This document shows positions 24,462 through 32,332 of a stretch of DNA of 63,334 bases, piece after piece. A program made the translations under genes and the position numbers. Below the pieces are notes generated by a model. That model had not been told where the DNA came from, made no database searches, and was given only the letters and a program-made list of their open reading frames with translations. The DNA is from Actinomycetota bacterium (GTDB lineage Bacteria; Bacillota; Desulfotomaculia; Desulfotomaculales; Desulfocucumaceae). Each line of letters begins with the position of its first letter. Position 1 is the first letter of the stretch. The DNA lies in the NCBI GenBank assembly GCA_023475565.1, contig JAMCVT010000012.1:1-63334 (forward strand), given 5' to 3'.

Positions 24462-26057
24462 TCAAAAACCTCCGGATGAATTCAACGTTTTTGACTCTGA
24501 GCCAGTTGCCGGCAGATAAAGCAGTCCCTTTTCATATACTTTATAGAGCGTCAGGCCGTTAATTTCTTTGGGCTTCCGGTACCAGAATTCTTTCCAGCTC
24601 CGGTCGGCCTCGGGCATGTGCCAGAGTATGCGGTCGGAGATAAACACTGCCCCCACATCGGCCCTTTTTTGGATCTCCGGGATCATATCCAGGCTATAGG
24701 GTATCTTGCAGGCGTAGCGGCCCCCGTACCAGCTGACATGGTGGCCCATGTCGGTGAGGACCACCTTGTTTTTGGGAACCCTGGAGGATATTTCATATAG
24801 TATATCCGAGTAAGTGGCCCTTTCGGGGGTGTGCTTTTCCGGGGGGCCGGGGCTGGTGTAATTATTAATAGAAAGCAAAAGGATGGCTGCTGCTGTGACG
24901 AGACCGGGGACTGCACCCAGATGGCGTAAACGGCTGAAAAGCAGGCTGGTAACTGTGTAAATTCCCCCCAGGGCAAAAATTATATAGAAGGGGGTGAAAA
25001 CAAGGAACAGCCTGGGGATGAAGTGTATAACCAGGAGGGCGGCCAGCTGGGTAATGCAGCACAGTACAATTAAAGGCCTTATGCCGGCTGCCCTTTTGCC
25101 GAGAGGAAGCAGCACAGATGCAAGAAATACTATAAAAACAGCTACCGAAACACCGTTTAGGTTCGGGCTGAGAAAGGAAGAGGTGTAGTCAGCCCAGTTG
25201 TAAGTAATTTTTTCTATAATTTCCCCGGGGTGGGTTTTAAAAAATTCCATTACGTTAACTTTGGTGGTAAACAGGTAGAGGCTGTAGTCCGGATAAACCG
25301 GTGTGAACATTACCGGCTCGTATTTTTGCAGTGAAAAAAGGGGGCTGCCGAAAATAACGGTGTTTCTTATAAACCAGGGCAGCGCTGTCAATATGAATCC
25401 TGCCAGCAGCCTGGAGGGGGGCAGTAAGCCCTCCCTGCGGTAGAACCATCTGAAAAGCAGAAAAAAGGGGATAAACACCAGGGCATTGTACCTGGCCAGG
25501 TAGAAAAGCCCCAAACCTATGCCGGAAAGCCAGTCACCGAAGCTGTTTTTGAGGGTTTTGGCCGAGACCAGAAGCACTGCCAGGGCCATAAGGAATATGG
25601 ACATGGACTCGGTCATCCCGGAGATGCTGTAGTAGAGCAGCTTTGGGGTGAGTGTGTATATAATCACCGACCCCGCCGCCACCAGTGTGCCGAACCACTG
25701 CCTGGCCAGCAGGAAAATAACCGGGCTGGCGGCGATAAAGAAAAAACCTGCACCCAGGGCCGAGGCCTCGTCGATGAAGCCGAATACTTTCTGGAATCCT
25801 GCCAGGGCCAGGGGCCAGAGAGGGGCTCTCCACATATCGGGCTGGGGAACCCCGTGGTGGGCAAGGCCCAGCGGGGTTATGTACTGGGAAATGAAGCCCT
25901 GACCCAGGGCCACATTCCGGGCAATTCCCGCATAGTCCATGGCGTCATTAAGGATAAGCCCGTTGAAATACCTCTGGTAGTACAGGTACCATACGCCGGC
26001 GGTGAATAGTACGGACACAAACAGACAGATTAATGTAAAGAAGTGTTCCCGTTTCAA
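24462..26057 (-). CDS. GT39-type membrane glycosyltransferase
   Basis: 531 aa, roughly 10-12 hydrophobic segments and a soluble C-terminal portion. The N-terminal loop with Asp residues (LNDAMDYAGIARNVALGQGF) and LWPLALAGFQKV match the ArnT/PMT superfamily (glycosyltransferase family 39), which moves a sugar from a polyprenyl-phosphate donor to an acceptor outside the membrane. Acceptor unknown. TTG start with GAGAGGG upstream. A four-TM SMR-like gene and a UbiA-type polyprenyl-phosphate enzyme at 26670 and 28405 could supply donor lipid and flipping. Confidence 0.75.
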   Translation of the reverse strand: MKREHFFTLICLFVSVLFTAGVWYLYYQRYFNGLILNDAMDYAGIARNVALGQGFISQYITPLGLAHHGVPQPDMWRAPLWPLALAGFQKVFGFIDEASALGAGFFFIAASPVIFLLARQWFGTLVAAGSVIIYTLTPKLLYYSISGMTESMSIFLMALAVLLVSAKTLKNSFGDWLSGIGLGLFYLARYNALVFIPFFLLFRWFYRREGLLPPSRLLAGFILTALPWFIRNTVIFGSPLFSLQKYEPVMFTPVYPDYSLYLFTTKVNVMEFFKTHPGEIIEKITYNWADYTSSFLSPNLNGVSVAVFIVFLASVLLPLGKRAAGIRPLIVLCCITQLAALLVIHFIPRLFLVFTPFYIIFALGGIYTVTSLLFSRLRHLGAVPGLVTAAAILLLSINNYTSPGPPEKHTPERATYSDILYEISSRVPKNKVVLTDMGHHVSWYGGRYACKIPYSLDMIPEIQKRADVGAVFISDRILWHMPEADRSWKEFWYRKPKEINGLTLYKVYEKGLLYLPATGSESKTLNSSGGF

Positions 26058-26183
26058 TAATAAAACCCTCTCAATACGATAAACTGTATTGGTAAAGTAT
26101 TACATTTTATCGTTTCTTAAAAGATATACTCTGCTAAATCTGATATAATATTAAGAAAGATATCCTGGGGAGGTAAATTTACT

Positions 26184-26390
26184 TTGAGTATAAAAGTAAA
26201 TGTAATTATTCAAAGAGAAGAAAACTGGTTTGTGGCAAAATGTATAGAGAATAGTGTAGCATCCCAGGGAAAAACCATTGAAGAAGCTCTCGAAAATCTT
26301 AGAGAAGCTTTAATTCTATATTTTGAAGGGGAGGTCCCGGAAATTGAGACAAGGCAAACTTTCCTTACAACCATAGAGGTAGCCATTTAA
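26184..26390 (+). CDS. hicB: HicB-family antitoxin
   Basis: 68 aa, the partial RNase H fold of HicB: NVIIQREENWFVAKCIE, then QGKTIEEALENLREALILYF, the family core. It neutralises the HicA mRNA interferase encoded next and normally represses its own promoter. No separate DNA-binding domain follows the fold, so this is a short HicB. TTG start with GGGGAGG upstream. Stop and hicA start overlap in TAATG, so translation is coupled. Order is antitoxin first. Confidence 0.83.
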   Translation: MSIKVNVIIQREENWFVAKCIENSVASQGKTIEEALENLREALILYFEGEVPEIETRQTFLTTIEVAI

Positions 26391-26617
26391 TGGGATCCAA
26401 GTATCCGGTGCTTCCCCCCGACAAGATAATCAAAGTACTCATAAAGTTTGGTTTTGTCAGGGTTTCTCAAAGGGGCAGTCATGTTAAGTACAAGAAAGAC
26501 GGAATTCCCGCAAAAGTTGTAATTATTCCAATGCATTATGAAGTGGCGAAAGGAACACTGCAGAGTATTCTCGAACAGGCTGGTATGACACTGGAAGAAT
26601 TTCTAAACAACCTGTAA
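26390..26617 (+). CDS. hicA: HicA-family mRNA interferase toxin
   Basis: 75 aa, double-stranded-RNA-binding-like fold of HicA: FGFVRVSQRGSHVKYKK carries the catalytic His in GSH, and the C-terminal helix KGTLQSILEQAGMT is typical. Cleaves mRNA without the ribosome when free of HicB. One base overlap with hicB. Addiction module, possibly brought by transfer; no other mobile genes adjacent. Confidence 0.85.
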   Translation: MGSKYPVLPPDKIIKVLIKFGFVRVSQRGSHVKYKKDGIPAKVVIIPMHYEVAKGTLQSILEQAGMTLEEFLNNL

Positions 26618-26669
26618 TTTGTTACATTAATACAATTTTTCTCTGTGTCCGAAAAATAATACCAGTGAG

Positions 26670-27032
26670 TTATTTCGCCAAAGTCCAAACTCCCGCCAGT
26701 ATTAATCCTGCTCCCATAAGATGAACCGGTGACAGGCTCTCCTTGAAAAATGCCGCCGAGGCAAGAAAAACCAGCAGAAAGCCGGCCCCGGTCATGATGG
26801 GGTAGGCTATGCTGAGGTTTATTTTGCTCAGTACAATGCTGTAAGCTGCCAGGGCCAGCCCGAAAAGGGCAACCCCCGTGATCAGAAGGGGGTTTTTTGC
26901 CGCCTGTATGAAGGCCTGCACCACCGCTCCCTGGTCGAGAATTATTGGGCTCTTTCTCATGGCGGCCTTGATCATTATATTAGCCCCGGCGTTTAATACA
27001 ATGGCTGCCAGCAGGACAAGGTAAATGCGCAT
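26670..27032 (-). CDS. Small four-TM protein of the DMT/SMR superfamily
   Basis: 120 aa, four hydrophobic segments; NAGANIMIKAAM and the terminal MGAGLILAGVWTLAK are typical of SMR/EamA half-size proteins such as ArnE, GtrA-linked flippases or drug exporters. Works as a dimer. Between a GT39 glycosyltransferase and lipid-sugar genes, so a role in flipping a polyprenyl-linked sugar is plausible; multidrug export is the alternative. AAGGAGGAAGAG precedes the ATG. Confidence 0.68.
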   Translation of the reverse strand: MRIYLVLLAAIVLNAGANIMIKAAMRKSPIILDQGAVVQAFIQAAKNPLLITGVALFGLALAAYSIVLSKINLSIAYPIMTGAGFLLVFLASAAFFKESLSPVHLMGAGLILAGVWTLAK

Positions 27033-27057
27033 CTCTTCCTCCTTAGGGAAAGTAAGT

Positions 27058-27236
27058 TCTGTCGGAATTCAGACACCAGGGCCGTCAAAAGCGGCCACCT
27101 AAGAGAATGAAAATTTGGGGTCCTTATTAAGTCACAGAGGTCACAGAGATTTATGAGCCCCGCTTATAAGCTATATTTAACTTATAAGGAAGCTCAAAAC
27201 CATTCTGGCTTCTGACTCCTGACTCCCGACCGGAGG
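27058..27236. repeat. Interspersed heptad repeat element, full copy
   Basis: Left arm GTCGGAATTCAGACACC (27060-27077), a core with GCGGCCACCTAAGAGAATG, and right arm CCATTCTGGCTTCTGACTCC...CTCCCGACCGG (27200-27233). The core resembles that of the copy at 42749-42895 (AATGAAAATT; ATAAGGAA...CCATTCTGG). The right arm abuts the 3' end of the DUF362 gene. Confidence 0.65.
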
Positions 27237-27253
27237 TATTACCCTTAAGCCGT

Positions 27254-28327
27254 TTAGTACTTCCTAAACAATTCCCCCCACCCGGTCCGGGAGAAGGAGG
27301 TGATCCTGTTCCGCCCTACTGTGGGATACCAGAAGAAATCATGATAGACATTGGAGGCGAAGGGGGCCCACACCATCAGGGGGCTGTGCAGCAGCAGTTT
27401 TTCGAAGGGCTTTAAAAAGCCCTTTCTGATCATCTGGTCCCCCCATATAACAAAGCTCCGGCTGGCCGTAAACTCAAAGTTTACCCCGCTTATATCGTCA
27501 CCCACCAGGTCTACATTCTCCATTCTGGCGTTCCCCAGGCCTTTTTCGTCGCACATCCTCAGGTAGGGAATGGACATGGGGTCCATTCCCATCATTTTTG
27601 CCGCCACTGCGTCTATGGCCACTGAGTCTCCCGAGGCCAGTATATAGTCTTTTATATGGGGAATCATGGTCCGGGGCCCGGCCCCGTCACCGGCCACCGT
27701 TCCGTCCATGACCGCGAAAATGCCGCTGTGGATTTCCTTTTGAAGGATCATCAGATCCACCAGTGTCTCATGCATGTATTTGTGGCAGTAATGCCTGACC
27801 TCTTTTAAAAGGCCTCCGAAGGAGTTTTTGATGGCCCCGGTAGTGATGCTGTGCCCGTGGGTTTTTACCGTGGGCAGGTGCAGAACATTTTTACCCAGGA
27901 ACATTTTGGGTATAAGTATTCCCTCGGGGAAAATACTGTCCAGCACCATAAGCTTTGCCTTTGGCTTGAATAAAACCCACTCAACCTCCGGCAGCGGGGT
28001 AAAGCCGAGGCCGTATTTATTCAGCACCGGCATCCACTTATTGTTTATGGCCCCCTTTAGGGGGTTGGTCACCACAGTTTTGTTTTCCACAGGGAAAAGG
28101 GATTCTTTGCTGTAGCCGTCGTCTATCAGTGTTTTAACCGCTCCTTCCAGCTGCCAGGGCTGGGAGGAGCAGGCCGGAAAATACTTGGTCCAGGAGAGGT
28201 TCAGCTTGATGACTGTATCCCGCTCCCGGGGCAGGAATCTGCTGTAATCCGCCAGATTCATCAGCTTGTGGTAATCTACCAATACGGCTGCAGGCGAAGT
28301 CTTTAGTACGGCAACTTTAGAACGCAT
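27254..28327 (-). CDS. DUF362 protein
   Basis: About 357 aa DUF362 protein: VIKLNLSWTKYFPAC near the start, THGHSITTGAIKNSFGGL in the middle, then AIDAVAAKMMGMDP. No ferredoxin domain is fused, unlike many family members. Function of the family is unknown; ties to iron-sulfur proteins and to polysaccharide loci are both reported. ATG 28327 has GGAGG five bases upstream; the frame opens four codons earlier. Same strand as and just downstream of the UbiA-type gene. Confidence 0.8.
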   Translation of the reverse strand: MRSKVAVLKTSPAAVLVDYHKLMNLADYSRFLPRERDTVIKLNLSWTKYFPACSSQPWQLEGAVKTLIDDGYSKESLFPVENKTVVTNPLKGAINNKWMPVLNKYGLGFTPLPEVEWVLFKPKAKLMVLDSIFPEGILIPKMFLGKNVLHLPTVKTHGHSITTGAIKNSFGGLLKEVRHYCHKYMHETLVDLMILQKEIHSGIFAVMDGTVAGDGAGPRTMIPHIKDYILASGDSVAIDAVAAKMMGMDPMSIPYLRMCDEKGLGNARMENVDLVGDDISGVNFEFTASRSFVIWGDQMIRKGFLKPFEKLLLHSPLMVWAPFASNVYHDFFWYPTVGRNRITSFSRTGWGELFRKY

Positions 28328-28356
28328 TTTTACCTCCATGTTTTCTTATACTGTCT

Positions 28357-28413
28357 CATTCTGGATTCTGACTTCTGGCTTCTGTATTCCGACCGCATAT
28401 TCACTCAGTATAA
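28357..28413. repeat. Interspersed heptad repeat, right arm
   Basis: CATTCTGGATTCTGACTTC..TGTATTCCGACCGCATA, then CTCAGTATAAG running into the UbiA gene's stop codon. Nearly identical in layout to the copies at 58077-58139 and 42850-42895. Confidence 0.7.
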
Positions 28414-29253
28414 GTTTATAAGCGATGCCCCCATCCAAAGCAGCAGGCTTATTTGCAGGGGGCGGTCCTTTATTACCGTCTCTTCGGGGCTACCCCCGGA
28501 ATTGTCCGCATAAACAAGATACAGGTAGCGGAAGAGGCCGAGAAGCACAAAGGGTACGGATAGGAAAGAACTCAGACTCTGGCCGTACTTAAAGGTATAA
28601 AGAAAATACGATACTATGGTTGATGTGGTTACTACAGATATCATCTGGTCCAGCAGAGGTAACGTGTACGAGTCCAGGGAGACCCTATGGCTGCTGGCGT
28701 TCCCTCCCAGTATTATTTTCTCGCTTCTCCTCTTGCCCAGGGCCAGGAAAAGGGCCAGGAAAAAGGTGCACATCACCGCCCAGGGGGAAAGATATATACT
28801 TATAACCTCTGTTCCGGCCACCACCCTGAGCACGAAACCCGTGGCGATGGTAAAGACATCAAGTATAATTATGTTCTTCAGGTAAAAAGAATAGAGTATC
28901 ATCAGGGCAAGATAAACCGTGGTGATAATACCCAGGGCCGGCGACAGGGCAAAGGCATAAATCAGTGCAGCTGCCGAAATAAGTGCCGCCGCCGTGGCCG
29001 CCCCCCCGGCAGAAATCAGTCCCGCAGCCAGAGGCCTGTTTTTTTTCTGGGGGTGGCGCCTGTCTTTTTCAATGTCAACTATATCATTAATAAGGTAAAC
29101 GGCGCCGCTGATCAGGCAGAACACCAGAAAGGCGGCGGTTACTTTGGCAAGCATGGAGATATTCAGAAGGTTCCCGGAAAAAACTATTCCCACAAAAACA
29201 AAAGAGTTCTTAATAAACTGCTTCGGCCGCATGGAAGTCAGGTAGTATAGCAA
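28405..29253 (-). CDS. UbiA prenyltransferase, DPPR synthase type
   Basis: 282 aa, eight or nine membrane segments, with the first Asp-rich motif NDIVDIEKDRRHP and second DNSGGSPEE region. Starts SMRPKQFIKNSFVF, characteristic of decaprenyl-phosphate phosphoribosyltransferase homologues, which join PRPP to polyprenyl phosphate. In Actinobacteria the product leads to lipid-linked arabinose; outside them the end product is uncertain. Neighbour GT39 and SMR genes could use and flip such a donor. TTG 29253 is the track-longest start; ATG 29232 is possible. Confidence 0.78.
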   Translation of the reverse strand: MLYYLTSMRPKQFIKNSFVFVGIVFSGNLLNISMLAKVTAAFLVFCLISGAVYLINDIVDIEKDRRHPQKKNRPLAAGLISAGGAATAAALISAAALIYAFALSPALGIITTVYLALMILYSFYLKNIIILDVFTIATGFVLRVVAGTEVISIYLSPWAVMCTFFLALFLALGKRRSEKIILGGNASSHRVSLDSYTLPLLDQMISVVTTSTIVSYFLYTFKYGQSLSSFLSVPFVLLGLFRYLYLVYADNSGGSPEETVIKDRPLQISLLLWMGASLINLY

Positions 29254-29370
29254 TGCCCACAGCCTTTCCTTTTATAATTTATAAAGCTGGCATTTTTCAA
29301 AACAGACCGATTCTTTTTTTTTCGACGGAAAAGACAAAAGTCCTTTAACAGCCTAAGGGGCTTGAATTCC

Positions 29371-29589
29371 CGGGCAGGAGACGGGAGACTGCTCAGAAGT
29401 ATTGCTCCGGGTCGGGAGACGGGAGTTGTCCAAGCAGTCCTGATAAGCTACTCCGAGGTATCTGTGGCTAAAAAAACAGAGATCAGGCATTTATTGGCCT
29501 GTAAAACGGGCATGCAAAACTCCCGTCTCCTGACCGGTAAGCAGTGCCTGTAAGCAATCTCCTGACAGAATATGAATTTCAGTATAAGG
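29371..29589. repeat. Interspersed heptad repeat element, compound copy
   Basis: Contains two left-type arms (GGGCAGGAGACGGGAGACTG at 29382, GGGTCGGGAGACGGGAGTTG at 29409), a right arm ACTCCCGTCTCCTGACCGG (29518-29537), an inverted GCAGTGCCTGTAAGC and a second right end (CTCCTGACAGAATATGAATTTC, AGTATAAGG). No gene inside; the WecG frame that opens at 29544 starts in this repeat and so probably begins later. Confidence 0.62.
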
Positions 29590-29630
29590 ATAATAATGCG
29601 GGCTGGAGGAGTGTGAAAAATTGTGGTAAA

Positions 29631-30470
29631 ATGTTTGAAGGTTTAGATATAGCTTGTCAGACGGGATGTCTCCCGGACCGCGAAAAGCACAATGTGCCGG
29701 GTGCTCCGGCTGAAAGGTATGAGGATTTGAGGATAAAGCTTCTGGGGGCTTTCATTGACGGGCTGACCCTGGATCAGTTTGCAGAGCGGATAGCCTTTTT
29801 TATTGATAGATGCCGTTCCTGTTTTGTGATAACCCTTAATCCTGAATTGCTTTACCGGGCGCACCGTGAAAGGCTCCTGCTGGATATGGTAAACCGGGCT
29901 GATCTGGTTACTGCCGATGGTGTGGGAATAGTATGGGCCTCCCGGATTGCCGGGCAGCCTGTTCCGGAAAGAGTTACCGGAATCGACCTGATGATGAGGC
30001 TGCTGAATAGTGCGGCGGATCGTGGCTGGAGGGTGTTTTTCCTGGGCTCCTCCCCGGGTGTTGCGGCGTCAGCCGCTAAAAGGGCGGTTGAGTTGTTTCC
30101 GGGGATTCAGGTGGCCGGATCTTACCATGGCTTTTTTTCACAGGAACAAAGCCATGAGGTGGTAAATTTGATTGTGGACTCCTCACCCCAGCTCCTCCTG
30201 GTGGCGCTGGGCGCGCCACTGCAGGAGAAATGGATTGCAGGCAATTTAAGCTCTCTGGGGAATATCGCAGCCGTTGGTGTGGGAGGCAGCTTTGATGTTT
30301 TATCCGGCAATGTGCGGCGGGCGCCCCGGTGGATGGTGAGAATGAACCTGGAGTGGCTGGGGAGGCTCCTGCTGGAGCCCAGGCGCTGGAAACGCATGCT
30401 GGTGCTGCCCAAATTCATGCTGCTGGTGCTGGTGAAATATAAAATTGGCAAATATTTAGTCTCAAAATAG
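29631..30470 (+). CDS. WecG/TagA/CpsF glycosyltransferase
   Basis: About 280 aa GT26 enzyme; family members add N-acetylmannosamine or similar to polyprenyl-PP-GlcNAc at the inner membrane face. Motifs: VITLNPELLYRAHRE, LVTADGVGIVWASR with the catalytic Asp, VFFLGSSPGVA, LLVALGAPLQEKW and VGGSFDVLSGNVRRAP. Partner of TagO/WecA at 39333 in making wall teichoic-acid-like linkage units. Start uncertain: the frame opens at 29544 inside repeat DNA; ATG 29631 keeps the whole domain, though GGAGGAG lies rather far upstream. Followed by csaB after 180 bases. Confidence 0.85.
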   Translation: MFEGLDIACQTGCLPDREKHNVPGAPAERYEDLRIKLLGAFIDGLTLDQFAERIAFFIDRCRSCFVITLNPELLYRAHRERLLLDMVNRADLVTADGVGIVWASRIAGQPVPERVTGIDLMMRLLNSAADRGWRVFFLGSSPGVAASAAKRAVELFPGIQVAGSYHGFFSQEQSHEVVNLIVDSSPQLLLVALGAPLQEKWIAGNLSSLGNIAAVGVGGSFDVLSGNVRRAPRWMVRMNLEWLGRLLLEPRRWKRMLVLPKFMLLVLVKYKIGKYLVSK

Positions 30471-30482
30471 TTTTAAAGGAAA

Positions 30483-30511
30483 GGGGACACACCCTTTGAG
30501 GGAATGTCCCC
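30483..30511. repeat. GGGGACA palindromic repeat
   Basis: GGGGACACACCC...GGGAATGTCCCC, an imperfect inverted repeat between wecG and csaB. Related copies in tandem lie at 49043-49143. Confidence 0.6.
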
Positions 30512-30650
30512 AACTGGAGTACTCTAAATAACGGGTGAGAAGATACCCTAAACAGGCCTGGACTGACAAACACTGTGCGGCCTGGAAAGCATATAAGCCG
30601 GAAAGCCCGCTTGCCGGTCTCTGACACTGTTCTATCGGGGGATACTTAAA

Positions 30651-31772
30651 ATGCCCAGGGTAGTAATTTCCGGGTATCACGGTTTTAAAAACAACGGCGA
30701 TGAAGCCATGCTCTATGCCATGCTTAAGGCGCTGGATCAAAGAATTCAGGGCCTTGAGGTCGTTGTGCTGTCCAAAAATCCGGATGAGACCCAGAGATTT
30801 TTTGGCGTGAGGGCGGTACCCAGGCATGATTTGCGTTCCATTGTCGGAGAAATTCGCAGCGCCGACCTGCTTATCAGCGGGGGCGGAGGACTGCTGCAGG
30901 ATGTCACCGGCCCCAACAGCATTCTGTATTACCTTGGCATAGTATCCCTGGCCAAATTGATGAAAAAGCCTGTTTTCTTTTACGGGCAGGGAATAGGTCC
31001 GGTTAAAACCCTTTTGGGAAGGACAATGATGAGCCTGGTGGCCAACAGGGTGGATGTTATTACCGTCAGAGACCGGGAATCCAAGGATGAGCTCCGCAAT
31101 CTCGGGGTCGTCCGGCCGGTGGTGGATGTAACCGCCGATCCTGCCCTGGGTCTTGATACAGGCGAGATAGATCCCGGCCCGGGGATCGCTGTATTGAATA
31201 GCGCCGGCGTTCCCTCCGGGGGTGGTCTGGTAGGGGTTTCCGTGCGGGGCTGGAAGGGACAGAGCGCTTATAAAGCCGTAATAGCAAGGGCCTGTGATGA
31301 CTTGATAATGAAAGGCGGGAATGTGGTGTTCCTGCCCATGCACTATCCTGAGGATGTGGCTGTTAGCAAGGAAATAGCGGCCATGATGAAAAATAATCCC
31401 TTTATAGTAGAGAGGCAGCTTAATTTTAAAGATATGCTGTCATTAATGACGCAGACCAGCCTTATCATCGGTATGCGCCTCCATTTTCTTATCTTTGGGG
31501 CCCTTTTGAACATACCGATGGTGGGAATATCATATGACCCGAAGGTTGACAGGTTTCTCAGGCTGGCGGATATGCCTTCCGGTGGTTCGGTGGAGAACCT
31601 TGATTACCAGGAATTTTCCCGCTGTATAGAGAGTGTTTCTGAATCAGCCGGGGAATTGAAGGACAAGCTGGCGGGAAAGGTAGCTGCGCTAAGGCGGGAG
31701 TCTCTGCGCGGGGCTGACCTGGTAGCGGAGATTTTGGCTAAAAGAGCTAACCCAGGGTCAGGAGACTGCTAA
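30651..31772 (+). CDS. csaB: Polysaccharide pyruvyl transferase CsaB
   Basis: 373 aa. Full-length CsaB family: VVISGYHGFKNNGDEAMLYAM at the start, LISGGGGLLQDVTG, VFFYGQGIGPV, and IIGMRLHFLIFG with the His near the C-terminus. CsaB adds a pyruvyl ketal from PEP to secondary cell-wall polysaccharide, the modification SLH domains bind. An SLH protein is encoded at 58144 in the same window. Lies between wecG and an LCP ligase gene, i.e. among glycan synthesis and attachment genes. Confidence 0.92.
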   Translation: MPRVVISGYHGFKNNGDEAMLYAMLKALDQRIQGLEVVVLSKNPDETQRFFGVRAVPRHDLRSIVGEIRSADLLISGGGGLLQDVTGPNSILYYLGIVSLAKLMKKPVFFYGQGIGPVKTLLGRTMMSLVANRVDVITVRDRESKDELRNLGVVRPVVDVTADPALGLDTGEIDPGPGIAVLNSAGVPSGGGLVGVSVRGWKGQSAYKAVIARACDDLIMKGGNVVFLPMHYPEDVAVSKEIAAMMKNNPFIVERQLNFKDMLSLMTQTSLIIGMRLHFLIFGALLNIPMVGISYDPKVDRFLRLADMPSGGSVENLDYQEFSRCIESVSESAGELKDKLAGKVAALRRESLRGADLVAEILAKRANPGSGDC

Positions 31773-31825
31773 GCCATTGGAACTTTTTTTTATTTGTTTC
31801 GTCATAAATATTGGAGGGGCTATTT

Positions 31826-32296
31826 ATGAAGTTGAAAAAGAACCGGATTTTTGTTATTATCGCGGTTTCTTTGGGAATATTGCTCCTGGGGTCGGCCCTG
31901 GCCGTGGCCGCAGGAGGTGAGCCCGGCAGCGTGGATGACCCCCTGGTGACGCGCAGCTTTGTGGAGTCACAGGTAAATTCCCTGGTTGCGGGAAGTGTTG
32001 ATGAGGCTGTAAAAGCATCTGCCGAGAAGTATACCAAATGGCAGGTGATGGATCTCGCCCCCGGCCAGCGGCTGGAGGGGAAAGCCGGGACCGAGCTGAT
32101 AGTGCGGGCCGGTAAAACGGTGCTGGTGGACCCGGTGGGAAGCGGTATTCCGGATGTAACCGCAGGAGCTAATATAACCGTGGGGAAGGTTTTGGCTCTT
32201 GATCATCTGTTGATTATACCGAGGACAGACGGGCGGGGCATAAAGGCCCTGTCAAAAACTATTGTGATGTACAGAGGAGAAGTTGAGGTCAAATAG
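31826..32296 (+). CDS. Secreted conserved hypothetical protein
   Basis: About 156 aa with signal peptide (basic start, FVIIAVSLGILLLGSALAVAAG). Mature part: PLVTRSFVESQVN, a polar helix, then beta-rich LAPGQRLEGKAGTELIVRAG, PDVTAGANITVG and LLIIPRTDGRG. I know similar secreted proteins in spore formers but no function or named domain. GGAGGGG precedes ATG 31826. Sits between csaB and the LCP gene, so a part in wall-polymer attachment or S-layer assembly can be guessed, not shown. Confidence 0.65.
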   Translation: MKLKKNRIFVIIAVSLGILLLGSALAVAAGGEPGSVDDPLVTRSFVESQVNSLVAGSVDEAVKASAEKYTKWQVMDLAPGQRLEGKAGTELIVRAGKTVLVDPVGSGIPDVTAGANITVGKVLALDHLLIIPRTDGRGIKALSKTIVMYRGEVEVK

Positions 32297-32332
32297 CAGA
32301 ATTTAATCGGCTTCACTGAAAGAGGTGTTTTT

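Noticed and set aside
29371-29589. CRISPR array
   Set aside because: Repeats are degenerate, inverted and unevenly spaced; no cas genes in the window.
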